The position numbers and the translations under genes are program-made. Positions 17,255 to 28,232 of a DNA stretch of 64,000 bases are shown one piece after another; within the stretch, counting starts at the first letter, position 1, and each line of letters starts with the position of its first letter. The stretch is from Siderastrea radians (Eukaryota > Cnidaria > Anthozoa > Scleractinia > Rhizangiidae). The stretch covers positions 8,428,001 to 8,492,000 of the forward strand of contig OZ024895.1 in assembly GCA_964017195.1 (NCBI GenBank), in the 5' to 3' direction. The notes under the pieces are model-generated. The model was not told where the DNA came from and searched no databases. It worked only from the letters and a program-made list of their open reading frames with translations.

Positions 17255-19885
17255 AGCGGCGCCCGCGGGCAAAGCCCGCCAGCGGAGCTCCATTGCTAAG
17301 GAAATATGGTAACCTATCAATCCGAGAAATTTTGGTTGTGACGTAATAGTCACGTGACCGTCCGTCCGTACGTCCGTACATCCGTACATCCGTACATCCG
17401 GACGTCCGTCCGTCCGCACAGACTCTGTGGGAGGGGGAGGGGAGTCCCAAGACAACCCGACGGGGGCAGAGAATGCCATCTTTTCTTGGCGGGAAATCGC
17501 ACGGTGCTTTAGGGGAACCGGCATTTTTCTTGGCGGGAAATCGCATGACCATCGTCGCTTTTGGAAAAGAGGTTTCTTTAAAAGCTTAAGCTTCTTTAGC
17601 ATTTAACGATTGCTCGAGAGTACTGAAGTTTTATACTTGACAAAAAAACATCTAATATATGTAAATGGAAAGAAAAAGTTCAAAAGAATACTGGCAGAAG
17701 GCGAAAAGTTCAAGTTACGAAAGCTGCATTCAAAGGACTTCATCGCTTTGTTTTCTTCACGGCGGAGAGTTTGCCCTGTTCTGAAACACAACCGAGTAAG
17801 TGAAGTTTTTAAAAGGTCTAAGGTACATGATTTCGAGTATTACGATGAAAGAAATTACGTTTTGAAATGTAAATTTGATTTATGCCATTAATGAAATGTG
17901 TTATTTACTTTTGACTTTAAAGAATTATTAGAAAACGCGCTTAGATTTGTGACAGATTCTTGAATATTTTGCCATGCTGAGCCGATTTCACTCGCGTGGA
18001 CCGACCTACGATTTTGGAAGTGTAACGCGAATTGCATTTAAGTATAAACTTAGGGATTTTCGAATAAATGTTTTTCAAAAATGATTTCTCTGTCCATTAT
18101 TTTTTGTTTGTTTATTCATAACAGTAGGTCTAAGCACAGCCGCAAGACAACTACACAAGCTTTGCTTTCAATTTTCACCGTCCGGTCCATCTCTTTGTGC
18201 AACTGTCGATTTTCTTGTCCCAGAAGTTTTCAATAGTAATAATCTTTTAAGCGAAGCAGTTGTCCGTTTAAGGCTATTTTATCCTAAAAGCTTCCGAAAA
18301 TAGTTTTGTGCGTTCCTCAAAGCGCCTAACTTTATATAGGCTTACTTCGCAGCCGCAAAACTTATGCCGGCATAATAACAATTTAATTAAAGCGTGTTTG
18401 GCGTTTCCTTGTTTTGAATCTTGATTGTCTCTAGTTAGAGAATGAAATATAACAGTTATTTGAAAAACTATAAGCGAAGCAGTTGTCGTTTTAAACCTAT
18501 TATGCCCGAAAAGCTTCCAAAAACAGTTCGGTGCATTTTTTAAGGTGTTTCGATACAGTTTTTTTGGGACCATACCTAACTTTTTGAATCGGCTCTTAGA
18601 CAGTCCTTTCCTTGTCAGATCAAAGTGAAATTTGCAATACTTATTGGTTTTGGATTGAACTTTAGCGTGGTTAACATTTTGTGAAAATCTATATTTCCAT
18701 GACAACGATAAACAAAAACCTCGAAAACACTAAAATTGAAATCTTCCGCGATCCAGATTTCACTTTGAAAAGTAAATACCAACATCTTAAACTGTGTTGT
18801 ATGGCACACAAATATACAAGAACAAAAAAATTCTGTGTGTTTGTTTTGAAGTAAAATCGCAAAAACATTTCCAACCTTAGTTTTTGCATAGTAATAGTAA
18901 ATGCACCGAAAAATAATCAATGCTTTGATGAAATGGCTCGAAAATACTTTCAAAATGTGTCGTTTACTTACAATTTTACGCCTAGAAAGTTTTGTTGAAA
19001 CTGATGTTCGCGATCTCGAGAACGAATTGTTTTTCTAAGATCATTCGAGTAATAATTTTGTGGTAATTTTTGAATTTGAGCGTTTTTGCGAAAATCTTAA
19101 GAACGGCTCGATGGATTTTTTAAAACATTAAACACGCGTGCTTGACGATGTGTCCAATTTTAGTATCGAGTCTTATTAACATTGATTCACTGGAACACTT
19201 TTAGATTTAACGCTAAAAAAGACGTATGAACCGACGGAAAAGCTTGCAATACATATTTACATTTGGCAAATAAATGCTAATATATTCAAAGTAATGCGCA
19301 AAGCATTCCTCCATGATTTTTACTTTTCGTTGTAATCTACAGTGCAACAAAGAACAAAGAAACAAGATAAAAATCATGAAGCAATGAATTACGCATTACT
19401 TTGAATATATTAGCATTTTTATTTAGTGGCAGTTCATGTTATTTGTTAACATCCGAACGCGATGAAGATAACCCATTTAAACAGTCGAATCATTTTTATT
19501 TTGTTTTTGTAAATGAGCGCCGATTCAAGTTCATTCAAGCGAACAGCCAATAACCCAAGGAGATTTGACAAGCCTTCACAGCTAATGACAGGATATGGAA
19601 ACATTGCAAACACCAAGCTAGACGGCTCGTGAGTAAAATAATCAAGCTGTGCTCAGCCTCTAGAACGACCTTTCGAGCTTGGTTTTACAGAACAGATCCC
19701 CAAAATATTGAAGGACAATTCGGAACACTTTCAGGCTTTTTGAGAAACACTTTTCGAAAGCGAACGAGCCAACAAAAGCCCCGAAATGTATTTCAGACCG
19801 AAAAGTTTCAGGACTATTTTTCAGAAACGAACACCAGTTTATTCCTTCGCGGCTCCGCTTTTAGGCTTGGCTAAATCTATATATT
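17255..19885 (+). mobile_element. repeat X1 (2.6 kb, class unknown)
   Basis: Inserted into the 96-bp satellite: removing it restores AATCAT joined to ATGCAATTT, as in the intact neighbouring unit, with no visible duplication. An inverted relative (X2, 37395-38987) lies in element B. Shared landmarks: GGGCAAAGCCCGCCAGCGG near the left, a CGTC/CGTA-rich stretch, a conserved short ORF, and the right terminus GGCTTGGCTAAATCTATATATT. X1 is about 1 kb longer than X2 and holds an internal duplication of a phrase around AAGCGAAGCAGTTGTC (18253 and 18472). No recombinase or RT is visible. Confidence 0.6.
17610..17891 (+). CDS. conserved short ORF of repeat X (X1 copy)
   Basis: 93 residues. Unrecognised, but a clear homologue is encoded in X2 (38362-38679, minus). 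Shared blocks include SKDFIALFSSRRR/SKDLIALFSSRRR and VLKHNRVSEVF. Retention of the frame in two diverged copies suggests it once coded for protein. Basic, no transmembrane segment or known motif. Confidence 0.4.
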   Translation: MLESTEVLYLTKKHLIYVNGKKKFKRILAEGEKFKLRKLHSKDFIALFSSRRRVCPVLKHNRVSEVFKRSKVHDFEYYDERNYVLKCKFDLCH

Positions 19886-20163
19886 ATGCAATTTCACCAC
19901 TTGCACGACTTGAACGAGTCGTACCAGTTGAAAGGACCCCCTTCCTCACAGCTCTACCGAACTGTAAGTAAGAGTAATGATTTGCAATTTCACCACTTGA
20001 ACGACTTGAACGAGTCGTACGAGTAGAAAGGACCCCCTTCCTGACAACTCTACCTTACTGTAAGTAAGAGTAATGATATGCAATTTCACCACTTGAACGA
20101 CTTGAACGAGTCGTACTGGTTGAAAGGATCCCCTTCCTCACAGCTCTACCGAACTGTAAGTAA
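19886..20163. repeat. 96-bp satellite, three units
   Basis: The phrase ATTTCACCACTTG recurs at 19890, 19986 and 20082 (96-bp spacing). The last unit is cut by the Harbinger-like MITE after GTAAGTAA. Confidence 0.8.
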
Positions 20164-20796
20164 GGCCGTGTTCTATTGGGATCTACCTTTTTTGGTTGGT
20201 TTGGTTGGTTGAGTTTTTTCGTGTTCTATTTGGAGAAAACCGTTTTCGGTTGGTTTGGTTGATCAACTTTTTCAACCAGCTCAGAGCTTGGTTGAAACCG
20301 TTGAAAACGATGGGTAGCGTCCACTGACTTGTTAGCAAGCATCAGTTTCCATGCTTTGCATGATTGTTTTTGTGCGTAAACGGCTGCGTAAACTGCTCAA
20401 GTGTGTTTGACGTCACGGTAAAATTGTCACCAAACAACGATTGCGCTCTGTTTAAACGACGATTTTCAGAACCTTGATATAAGAGAGGTTTCTCCCTTGA
20501 TACAATCACAAACATGACCAAAACATGTTGCTGAATATTCTGATTCATCGACCGATTCACAATGCGGCAGAACCAATTCTTCTAACAGTTCTTGAGAGAC
20601 AACCAAAACAACAAGTCGACCTTTCGATATCTTGCCAGCCTTGGCAGAGGAAGTTGATGAAGTCTGGAAATAACTATGTCCAGTCACAACCACATGTCAA
20701 CCAAAAACGGTTGAAAAAGTGTTCTATTCGGGATCCTTAACTGTTTCAACCATATCTGGTTTTAGTTGAAATGGTTGATTGCAATAGAACACGACC
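20164..20796. mobile_element. PIF/Harbinger-like MITE, 633 bp
   Basis: TIRs GGCCGTGTTCTATTG and inverted CAATAGAACACGACC (one mismatch), flanked by TAA at 20161-20163 and 20797-20799. The satellite continues correctly across the site. A 3-bp TWA duplication with GG-starting TIRs is the PIF/Harbinger signature. The interior has repeated GGTTGGTTTGGTTG and no transposase. Confidence 0.75.
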
Positions 20797-20985
20797 TAAG
20801 AGTAATGATATGAAATTTGACTACTTGCACGACTTGAACGAGTCGTACGAGCTGAAAGGACCCCCTTCCTCACAACTCTTCCGTACTGTAAGTAAGAGTA
20901 ATGATATGTAATTTCACCACTTGATTTTACCAGTTGCACCACTCGTACGAGTCCTACGAGTTGACTAGAACCCTTCCTTAAAACA
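20797..20985. repeat. 96-bp satellite, decayed units
   Basis: Further units with CACGACTTGAACGAGTCGTA and GGACCCCCTTCC, becoming degenerate toward the DIRS element. Confidence 0.65.
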
Positions 20986-21485
20986 ACGCTTCTACCAAAT
21001 CATTACGTACATCCGGGTTACCATGAGATGCGCATGCATTGCCGCAGGTCAGTGCACCAAGCGATTGCCGTAGGTTCAGACGTGTTGTTCGTCGTTCTTG
21101 CGTTTTTCAGTTATTCGACCGTTGTTGACTAGGTAAGTTACCTGTTCTTTGTTGTTTTGTATTCTCTTTGCAGTGGACGTGTCCACCATTTGTTTAGGTC
21201 TTTCGACCTGAATTTTTTCGGGTTTTGTGACGTGTCACATTGCTCGATTCGACAAACTTGTCGAACGGACAGACTGCAGGACGTGTCCTCAGTCGAAACT
21301 GCAAGGTATAACGCGATTTATACCTATTCTTCTTTATAAATCTATTATTTATTTCCGTTACAACGAGTTTGTAAGCGGAGTAAAGTCGTATATTTAAGTC
21401 GGCTTCAAACCACGTGGTGGACGTGTCCGCCATTTTGATTTTTAGAGAATCTTTTCTTACATCGCCTCGTTCTGTATTACAGGCG

Positions 21486-22487
21486 ATGGGTGATGAGGCC
21501 AAGGATAAGCCAGGCCATTCTGCTCTACCAGGGACGGCAGATCTGAAGGCCATGTTTTCCGAACTTCTTAACGACGCCAAAAAAGATATTTTGGCTCAAG
21601 TCAAAGAATCCATTGACCAAGTTTATATGGATTTTGACAGTGTTGAAGTGGAGGCTGAGGATCCTCAGTCCGGTGCTGGGGCTAACCCAGAAGACAGCCA
21701 AGATGCTGCCGTTGCAGGGAAAATCGAGGAGTTCATTCAGCCTAAGAATCTTGATGAAGACAAGGGAAACAGTGACTCATTTAAGTCTCTTGCTGAGGAG
21801 TTCAGTGTCATTGAGAGAACATCCCCTGCCATCAACGCTAACTTGGCGGAGATAGTCAAAAGTCTTATCAATGAAAAGCTTTCGAAGGAGAAGCTAAGCG
21901 AGGTACAGGCCAAATACCTCAGGCCGGAAAATTGCACTGATCTGGTGGCTCCCAAAATTAACAAGCAGATTTGGCAGCAGTTACGTCAGGAAACAAGGAA
22001 CTCTGACTCTGCTTTTCAGAAGACACAGTCCCAACTTATTTCGGGCCTTTATGCGATTCTCCAGCTGTGTAATGATTCAAGTGGGGAACAAAAGAATATT
22101 TTAACTCATGCAGCAGTCCTTTTGTTGTCAGCAAACAGAGATCTCAACCTGAAACGTAGAGATCTTATTCGTCCTGACCTAAACAAGCAATATGCTTCAT
22201 TGTGTAACCCCTCCACCACCATTTCAACCTTTCTGTTTGGTGATGACCTAAACAAGGAAGTGGAAGAACTGACTAGATCAAACAAGCTCAGTAATAAGGT
22301 GACTCCCAAGCAGCGCGTGGAACCATACAAGGTCCCAGGGGGTAGAAGTATGCGAGGTCGTGGCCGTTTTACCCATAATTCTGGTAGGGGAAGAGACTCC
22401 AAGTCCACTAGTTCTTTTTTAGTGCGAGGCCGGGGCCAAGCGAGGCCCCATCAACACCCCAAGCCATCGTCAACCAAGACCCAGTAG
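21486..22487 (+). CDS. DIRS gag-like protein
   Basis: 334 residues from the ATG at 21486; an open frame extends upstream to 21414. Acidic helical N-terminal half, Leu-rich middle (SGLYAILQLC, AAVLLLSANRDL), and an Arg/Gly-rich C-terminus (GRSMRGRGRF, RGRDSK, RGRGQARP) suited to nucleic-acid binding. Position as first ORF of a DIRS element supports a Gag role. The next ORF lies in the -1 frame and overlaps the end. Confidence 0.65.
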   Translation: MGDEAKDKPGHSALPGTADLKAMFSELLNDAKKDILAQVKESIDQVYMDFDSVEVEAEDPQSGAGANPEDSQDAAVAGKIEEFIQPKNLDEDKGNSDSFKSLAEEFSVIERTSPAINANLAEIVKSLINEKLSKEKLSEVQAKYLRPENCTDLVAPKINKQIWQQLRQETRNSDSAFQKTQSQLISGLYAILQLCNDSSGEQKNILTHAAVLLLSANRDLNLKRRDLIRPDLNKQYASLCNPSTTISTFLFGDDLNKEVEELTRSNKLSNKVTPKQRVEPYKVPGGRSMRGRGRFTHNSGRGRDSKSTSSFLVRGRGQARPHQHPKPSSTKTQ

Positions 22488-22561
22488 GATCATCTGAGGG
22501 GGTAAGTCAAAGTTTTATTGCCTCTATTATTGCAAATCAGACACCCTTTAAGGCGGGGGGT

Positions 22562-24577
22562 TTGCAATATTTTCTCTATATGTGGGAGAAAATCACTTCT
22601 GATCCATTTATCTTGGATGCAGTTACTCACTGTCATATTGAATTTAACTTTGTTCCTGAGCCTCATTTTAGTGCTACCAGACCGCATTCCTCATTTACTG
22701 AAATTGAACAAGCTATAATTGACAATGAGATAGAGAAGCTCCTTCAAAAAGGAATAATTAGGCGTTCTTCATTTGAAGATGGCCAGGTGATATCACCTAT
22801 TTTCACACGGCCCAAGAAAGATGGGTCACATAGGGTTATTTTTAACCTTAAGAGATTGAATGAGTCAGTGTCTTATCACCATTTTAAGATGGACACATTG
22901 GAAACAGCCATCAAACTTATTAGGCCTTCTTGCTATATGACATCTATTGATCTTAAGGATGCCTATTATTCTATCCCTGTTGCATTAGAACACCAGAAAT
23001 TTTTGAAATTTATTTGGAGAGACCAGTTGTACGCTTTCTCTTGTTTACCTATGGGCTTGTCTAGTAGTCCTAGGATTTTCACCAAAGTCATGAAACCTGT
23101 CTTTGCTTATCTAAGAAGTCAGTTTGGCCACACTTGTCTAGGCTATATTGACGATTCTTTCTATCTTGAAGACAGTTATACGGAATGTGAGTTAGCCACT
23201 TTACGTGCTGTGCAGCTCATTATCAGCTTAGGTTTTAAAGTTCATCCTGAAAAATCGGTTATCATACCTACGCAGACTTTAGAGTTTCTAGGTTTTGTTT
23301 TCGATTCTATTCGTATGATAGTTACCTTGACATCTAAGAAAGTTGATAAAATCTTGCAGTTGTGTGAAAAGTTTTCTCACCCCAATAAGCAGTTCAGTAT
23401 TCGTGAGGTTGCATCTTTTCTTGGGACCCTAGTCTCAAGTTTCCCGGGCGTACAGTTTGGCCCTCTTCATTATCGCCAGATTGAGGTTGATAAAGAGAGA
23501 AATTTAAAATTGAATCAGGGAAATTTTGATGCTCTTATGTCACTGTCTAGTGATAGTTTGGGTGAGGTTTGTTGGTGGTTCTCTAATATTCAGTCAGCTT
23601 CTAAGAAAATCCACCGACCCAGCCCAGATGTAGTAATTTATACTGATGCATCTAAAACAGGCTGGGGGGCACAAATTGAACAAGGTATTAACACCTGTGG
23701 CATATGGTCTAAATCAGAATCGACCAGGCATATTAATTACTTAGAGCTTTTAGCTGTTGATCTTACTTTGTCATCTTTGTTTAACAACAGAAGTGACATT
23801 CATATTAGGGTCATGTCTGATAACACTACTGCTGTTTCTTATATCAATGCCATGGGGGGGTGCAAGTCGTTAGAATGCAACGCCCTTACTCAGAAGGTTT
23901 GGAATTGGGCTATTGTTAGAAACATTTGGTTATCAGCAGCCCATATTCCAGGCTCTAGCAATGTTGATGCTGATCAACTCTCCCGAGATTTGAAATTAGA
24001 CCTTGAATGGATGCTATCGGGTCGTGTATTTAAGAGGATTGTTACTCTGTTTGGGCAACCAGACATAGATCTTTTTGCTAGTAGACTTAATGCACAAGTG
24101 GAGACCTATGTCTCGTGGAAACCGCATCCAATGGCAAAGTTTGTGGATGCTTTCACTGTTGACTGGTCACAGTTTTTCTTTTATGCATTTCCCCCTTTTT
24201 GTCTTATTTCCAGATGTGTGCAGAAAATCATTCAAGACCGGGCAACAGGAATTCTAATAATCCCGAAGTGGACAACTCAGCCTTACTTTACAGTTGTGCT
24301 GGGCCTTCTGATAGACACACCACGGGTTCTGAGGGCTTCTGCTCAGAATCTGGTTCATCCAACTCTGGCCGGTCCTCATCCACTCCATCACCGACTGGAG
24401 TTGCTGGTATGCAAATTATCAGGCAGTCCTTGCAAAAATCAGAGTTTTCGCCAGACATTGTCGAGATTATCATGCATTCCTGGAGAGATAGCACACACAA
24501 ACAATACAAAGTGTATATCAACAAGTGGCTACAATTTTGTAGTGAAGGATCACATGATCCCTTGTGTCCCGCTGTGA
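22562..24577 (+). CDS. DIRS reverse transcriptase / RNase H / MT-like polyprotein
   Basis: 671 residues from the first ATG; the frame is open about 80 nt upstream, so the true start may be by frameshift. RT: RVIFNLKRLN, SIDLKDAYYSIPV, LPMGLSSSP and catalytic YIDD at about 195-198. RNase H: VIYTDASKTGWG (Asp about 362), LELLAVDL, MSDNTTAVSYIN. A DIRS-type adenine methyltransferase-like domain follows (IDLFASRLNAQVETYVSWKPHP ... YAFPPFCLI). The C-terminal about 125 residues overlap the recombinase ORF in another frame. No internal stops. Confidence 0.85.
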   Translation: MQYFLYMWEKITSDPFILDAVTHCHIEFNFVPEPHFSATRPHSSFTEIEQAIIDNEIEKLLQKGIIRRSSFEDGQVISPIFTRPKKDGSHRVIFNLKRLNESVSYHHFKMDTLETAIKLIRPSCYMTSIDLKDAYYSIPVALEHQKFLKFIWRDQLYAFSCLPMGLSSSPRIFTKVMKPVFAYLRSQFGHTCLGYIDDSFYLEDSYTECELATLRAVQLIISLGFKVHPEKSVIIPTQTLEFLGFVFDSIRMIVTLTSKKVDKILQLCEKFSHPNKQFSIREVASFLGTLVSSFPGVQFGPLHYRQIEVDKERNLKLNQGNFDALMSLSSDSLGEVCWWFSNIQSASKKIHRPSPDVVIYTDASKTGWGAQIEQGINTCGIWSKSESTRHINYLELLAVDLTLSSLFNNRSDIHIRVMSDNTTAVSYINAMGGCKSLECNALTQKVWNWAIVRNIWLSAAHIPGSSNVDADQLSRDLKLDLEWMLSGRVFKRIVTLFGQPDIDLFASRLNAQVETYVSWKPHPMAKFVDAFTVDWSQFFFYAFPPFCLISRCVQKIIQDRATGILIIPKWTTQPYFTVVLGLLIDTPRVLRASAQNLVHPTLAGPHPLHHRLELLVCKLSGSPCKNQSFRQTLSRLSCIPGEIAHTNNTKCISTSGYNFVVKDHMIPCVPL

Positions 24578-25386
24578 GGCCCGTGCTGTTGTTCCTGCAT
24601 AGTCTCTTCGAGAAAGGCATAAGTTATTCGGCTCTGAATACAGCCCGCTCAGCAGTCTCCAACATAGACATGAATAGCGATGGTGATCCAGACCACACAC
24701 CAGTGGGGAAGCATTTCCTTGTGTGCAGATATCTTAAAGGGATGTTTAATAAACTCAAGCCTGTCCCGAAGTACAATAACATTTGGTCCGTGGACACTGT
24801 TCTTGATTATCTGAGTTTATATTGGCCTTTGGATCAGATTACTTTGAAGGAAATCACGTTGAAATTAGTCATGTTAATTGCATTGACTACAGGTCAAAGG
24901 TGTCAAACTTTGACATTTTTGGACATGTCAGAGAGGTACATGCAGAGGAATGGAGAGTGCTTCAATTTTGCCTTAACGGATCATCTTAAGCAGGACAGAC
25001 CTGGAAAGGTTTTTGGGAATGTCCGTCTGTTCAAGTATCCTGTCAAGGAACTGTGCGTGTATGAAACATTAGATTACTACCTTAAGGCTACTGAGAATTT
25101 AAGAAATTCAACTAGATTGCTTGTGTCATACATCAAACCATATAGGGCAGTAACCTCGTCCACTGTTGGGCGCTGGATCAAAACCATGTTAGGCCAGGCA
25201 GGCATTAATACAGAGCAGTTTTCTGCCCATAGCACTAGGTGTGCTTCAACAAGTAAAGCTATTGCATCTGTTTCCACTGATGTTATTCTTGCTACGGCTG
25301 GTTGGACTGAAGAGTCCACATTTCGTAAGTTTTACAACAAGCCAGTTGCTGTCACAAACCAGATGAGTTTGTCAGTTCTTGAGTAG
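24409..25386 (+). CDS. DIRS tyrosine recombinase
   Basis: 325 residues from the first Met; an ATG-less extension runs back to 24199. Catalytic residues of the tyrosine recombinase fold are all present: Arg164 (TTGQRCQ), His274 and Arg277 (AHSTRCAS), Trp299 (ATAGW) and Tyr309 (KFYNKP). It joins the circular DNA intermediate to the target. Overlaps the polyprotein 3' end by 169 nt. Confidence 0.85.
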   Translation: MQIIRQSLQKSEFSPDIVEIIMHSWRDSTHKQYKVYINKWLQFCSEGSHDPLCPAVRPVLLFLHSLFEKGISYSALNTARSAVSNIDMNSDGDPDHTPVGKHFLVCRYLKGMFNKLKPVPKYNNIWSVDTVLDYLSLYWPLDQITLKEITLKLVMLIALTTGQRCQTLTFLDMSERYMQRNGECFNFALTDHLKQDRPGKVFGNVRLFKYPVKELCVYETLDYYLKATENLRNSTRLLVSYIKPYRAVTSSTVGRWIKTMLGQAGINTEQFSAHSTRCASTSKAIASVSTDVILATAGWTEESTFRKFYNKPVAVTNQMSLSVLE

Positions 25387-25541
25387 ATAAGTACTTTGTC
25401 CTTCATTGTATTTTGCTGCTGTGTGGGATTAAATATTTGTTCTTAGCTGGTTTTTCCAGCTTGCTCCATTGGGTGCTTTGTCATTTTGTGCTCACTGCTT
25501 TAAAATCTCATGGTAACCCGGATGTACGTAATGATTTGGTA

Positions 25542-25833
25542 GAATTGAAAATTAAACAAGACTTACTTGTAAGTTGAAGTTTGATTGTAATTCTGCCAAA
25601 TCATTCGGAGTACAGAAGGGTTAACATGCCAATAGCACCCTTAGAGGTACCCACCCTGCATATTTTCCTTTGTTGGTCACGCTCTGCTAGGTGATCACAA
25701 AATGTCTTTAAAAACTGACCTGCGGCAGTGCGTGCGCATCTCATGTTAACCCTTCTGTACTCCGAATGATTTGGCAGAATTACAATCAAACTTCAACTTA
25801 CAAGTAAGTCTTGTTTAATTTTCAATCAAATTC
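25542..25833. repeat. inverted repeat adjoining DIRS right end
   Basis: Arms 25542-25628 and 25742-25833 pair almost perfectly (AAACAAGACTTACTTGTAAG, ATTCTGCCAAATCATTCGGA). The centre includes CTGACCTGCGGCAGTGCGTG, resembling the sequence inside the DIRS left end. Possibly a second, related DIRS terminus. Confidence 0.6.
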
Positions 25834-25838
25834 TAAGT

Positions 25839-25990
25839 GCCTATAATGATATGCAAAGGCACCAATGTTGTTCTTCATGTTGTTTCACTGAAACGTCTCA
25901 CATTCACCACTTCACCACTTGTACAACTCCTACCAGTTGCACCACTTATATCACCACTTTCACGTTTTGAACAAGTGGTGAGTATTGGAC
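25839..25990. repeat. satellite remnant
   Basis: Degenerate CACCACTTCACCACTTGTACAA-type units mark the right side of the 96-bp satellite locus. Confidence 0.5.
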
Positions 25991-26176
25991 AACCCTCATA
26001 AATCTGACATAATTGACTGACTATACCACGACAAATCAAAGACGGTTCTTGTTGCGAATTTGTATTGTTCCTACTCGCTCCTTGTTAGGGCCATTATACC
26101 CTTAGCCTAAATTGCTCATGTTTTTATTTTGTTATTTTTTTATTTTGTCGTGATAGCGAACAAATTATAGGATTAC

Positions 26177-26367
26177 CAGGTGTGGGTCTAGTTGTTGCAG
26201 GAGTACTTTTAAGGCCCTCTTCCGAAATTGCAGTGATAGAAGAGCTATTAACTTTGAAGCTTCCGAGATTCCCAGTATCTGCAGCTTTTCTCAAAATTGC
26301 GATCGCTTGTTCTTCAGTAACAGCTCGTTTAAATGTCAGAACGAAAACTACTATTATGCTTCCTGGT
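26177..26367 (-). CDS. host exon: second half of SEA domain plus Pro/Thr linker
   Basis: Acceptor TTTAAATTTCAG before ACCAGGAAGC and donor GTAATC at the 3' end (minus strand). Encodes RPGSIIVVFVLTFKRAVTEE and a Gly-Asn-Leu-Gly block typical of the last strands of a SEA domain, then a Thr/Pro-rich stretch (STPATTRPTPG). It would follow the SEA start at 32080-32201, possibly with a small exon between that I did not find. Probably a membrane-anchored or adhesion-receptor ectodomain. Confidence 0.6.
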
Positions 26368-28232
26368 CTGAAATTTAAATAGAGATATAAAATATTATTT
26401 AATATAGATGAAATATAGTGATCAAAACAAGTAGGTAAATTCTTTGAAATACATGCAGTGATAAAAGCTACCGATAAAAAACCAACGACTTTTTCCACTG
26501 ATCGCCAGTCATTTTTAAGTTCGAGTCCTTAATTAAAATACTGGCACATATAGCATATACAATAATTTTAAAATTCCCATCTCTTATGTTTTTATATATT
26601 GCATGTATATGTGGGTCTTGATGGGGTATAACATTTAGACGGCAGAGAAGCCTGTCAACAGGCTCCAAGCCTCTCTGAGCACTTTCTCCACTCAAAATAT
26701 CTTTCTCTTCCCAACCAAGGTGCCTGGATGAGAGGCTTATAAATTTCCAATCACTGGGACAGTCGACGAAAAAGGGAAACGTTCACCGCAAACGATAACA
26801 GCTACCATAAGTTCACTAGTATAGGACTGCTGATGCTTGACTCTTTTAATCCTATTTTGCCTGGGCTTTTTTTTGAGTTCCTGAGCTTGGGTTGGGGGGG
26901 GGGGAGGGATTTGTGTATAGATCTTCAGGAAACTTGGCACGTTTTCAGCACGTCATTAGTTAACAGATTGGGTTTGTGATGTGTCAATTATGACGTGTCA
27001 TGACGTCACAACACGTCACAAACCAGCCATTCTGAATTTTGAGGCCGCCATCTTGAATCCCGAGCCTGCAGTCACAAAGTTGACAATGACGACATCGAAA
27101 AATATATGAATTTGTTTTAAGAAACATACTTAATCAAAACAGGCACAAAAAAGTAAAGGATTATCTCCTTCTTACGAACGAGGGAGAAAAAAATGAAAAA
27201 AGATTGAAAAAATAGTCAAAATACACTCCTGAGTAGACAGTTGCTATGGAAATGTTAATCATCATGGACATGTCATTAACAAAGAAAAATTTTCTCTGAT
27301 AAACTTTAGAAAAAGTCACAAGATTTGGTAATTATTCGTTGAGCCCTTTAAACTGAGTTGAAATTGTTTAGGTCAGGCTAAATAGGGTTAATAACTCCCG
27401 CTGACGGTTTATGGTAAAAATCCTCCTCGTTTATCGGTTGAAGGTTAAAATGTAGGCCATTTTTTGTCATGTCCAGCCCACACAGCTAATCTGATATCGT
27501 TCGTCATGCGCATGATAATGTAAACCCATGGTTTTGAGTGGCTATAGATAAATTAATTTAAAATGGAGAGATTAGGGTTAATACAGAGAATCAGGCTAGT
27601 TGACAGGTTAATTCCATTGAATGTGTGCAGTGAGACTGAAGGAATTTACATTAGTTCTTATCCCCTACCTAAATTCTACAACATGTATGCTTTCAAAATT
27701 GCCGTCATCTTTAAATGCCCTCTTCACCTGAAGAATAACAACATTTTTACTTATTGATGTGTTAGTTTTGAAGTAACTGAAGCACTTTACTCGATACAAC
27801 CAATTCTGAAATGAAGCTAAGTTGGCTTGCACGGGTATAAGATGAATCTGCCACCAACTTTCCCAGCTACCGCCTAGCTAATCTCGTACCCAATTCTTCC
27901 ATAGACACTTTTCAGTGCATACAAGTGAGATTTGGACGCGATATTCCTTTCTATCCTCAGTAAATCAATTGTTAGACAACTGGGTTATGACTTGCAACCT
28001 GCTTGGAAAAAACCTTATTATCTAATCTATTCTAACGACTGCTTCCCTGCGAAACTGGGCAACGATCACTTTCGTCATACCTTAACTCGTAGCTCATCCA
28101 ATTAACAACACGCTGATATATAAAAGACTTTACACAGACTGGCTTCTCCTATGGTCACCTTTTCAATACACGCTTCCTTATTTTTAATTACATTAAAATA
28201 AAAACTATATTTTTTAAATATAGAGCATTAAA
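26368..28232. other. intronic DNA of host Ig/SEA gene
   Basis: No supported gene. Contains a poly-G tract near 26894 and a CRE-like palindrome TGACGTCA near 27000 within repeated GACGTGTCA phrases. Otherwise AT-rich unique sequence. Confidence 0.5.

Larger units (their letters stand above)
20990..25838 (+). mobile_element. DIRS-type tyrosine-recombinase retrotransposon
   Basis: Inverted terminal repeats at 20990-21029 and 25505-25544 (share CATTACGTACATCCGGGTTA). Three overlapping ORFs follow the DIRS order: gag-like, RT/RNase H/methyltransferase-like, tyrosine recombinase. Such elements integrate a circular intermediate by recombination and leave no target duplication. Beyond the right ITR an additional 290-bp inverted structure (arms 25542-25628 and 25742-25833) carries a related but different terminus. 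It sits in the satellite array. ORFs are intact, so it may be recent. Confidence 0.8.

Noticed and set aside
17046..17602. Long minus-strand open frames over the CGTC/CGTA-rich stretch and satellite
   Set aside because: They translate simple repeats and satellite units; no domain or conservation is visible.
17255..19885. X1 as a Helitron
   Set aside because: Insertion leaves no duplication, but the ends lack TC...CTRR and the junction is not A/T as Helitrons require.
21194..21580. Minus-strand open frame at the DIRS left end
   Set aside because: Overlaps the gag leader on the opposite strand, with no domain similarity.
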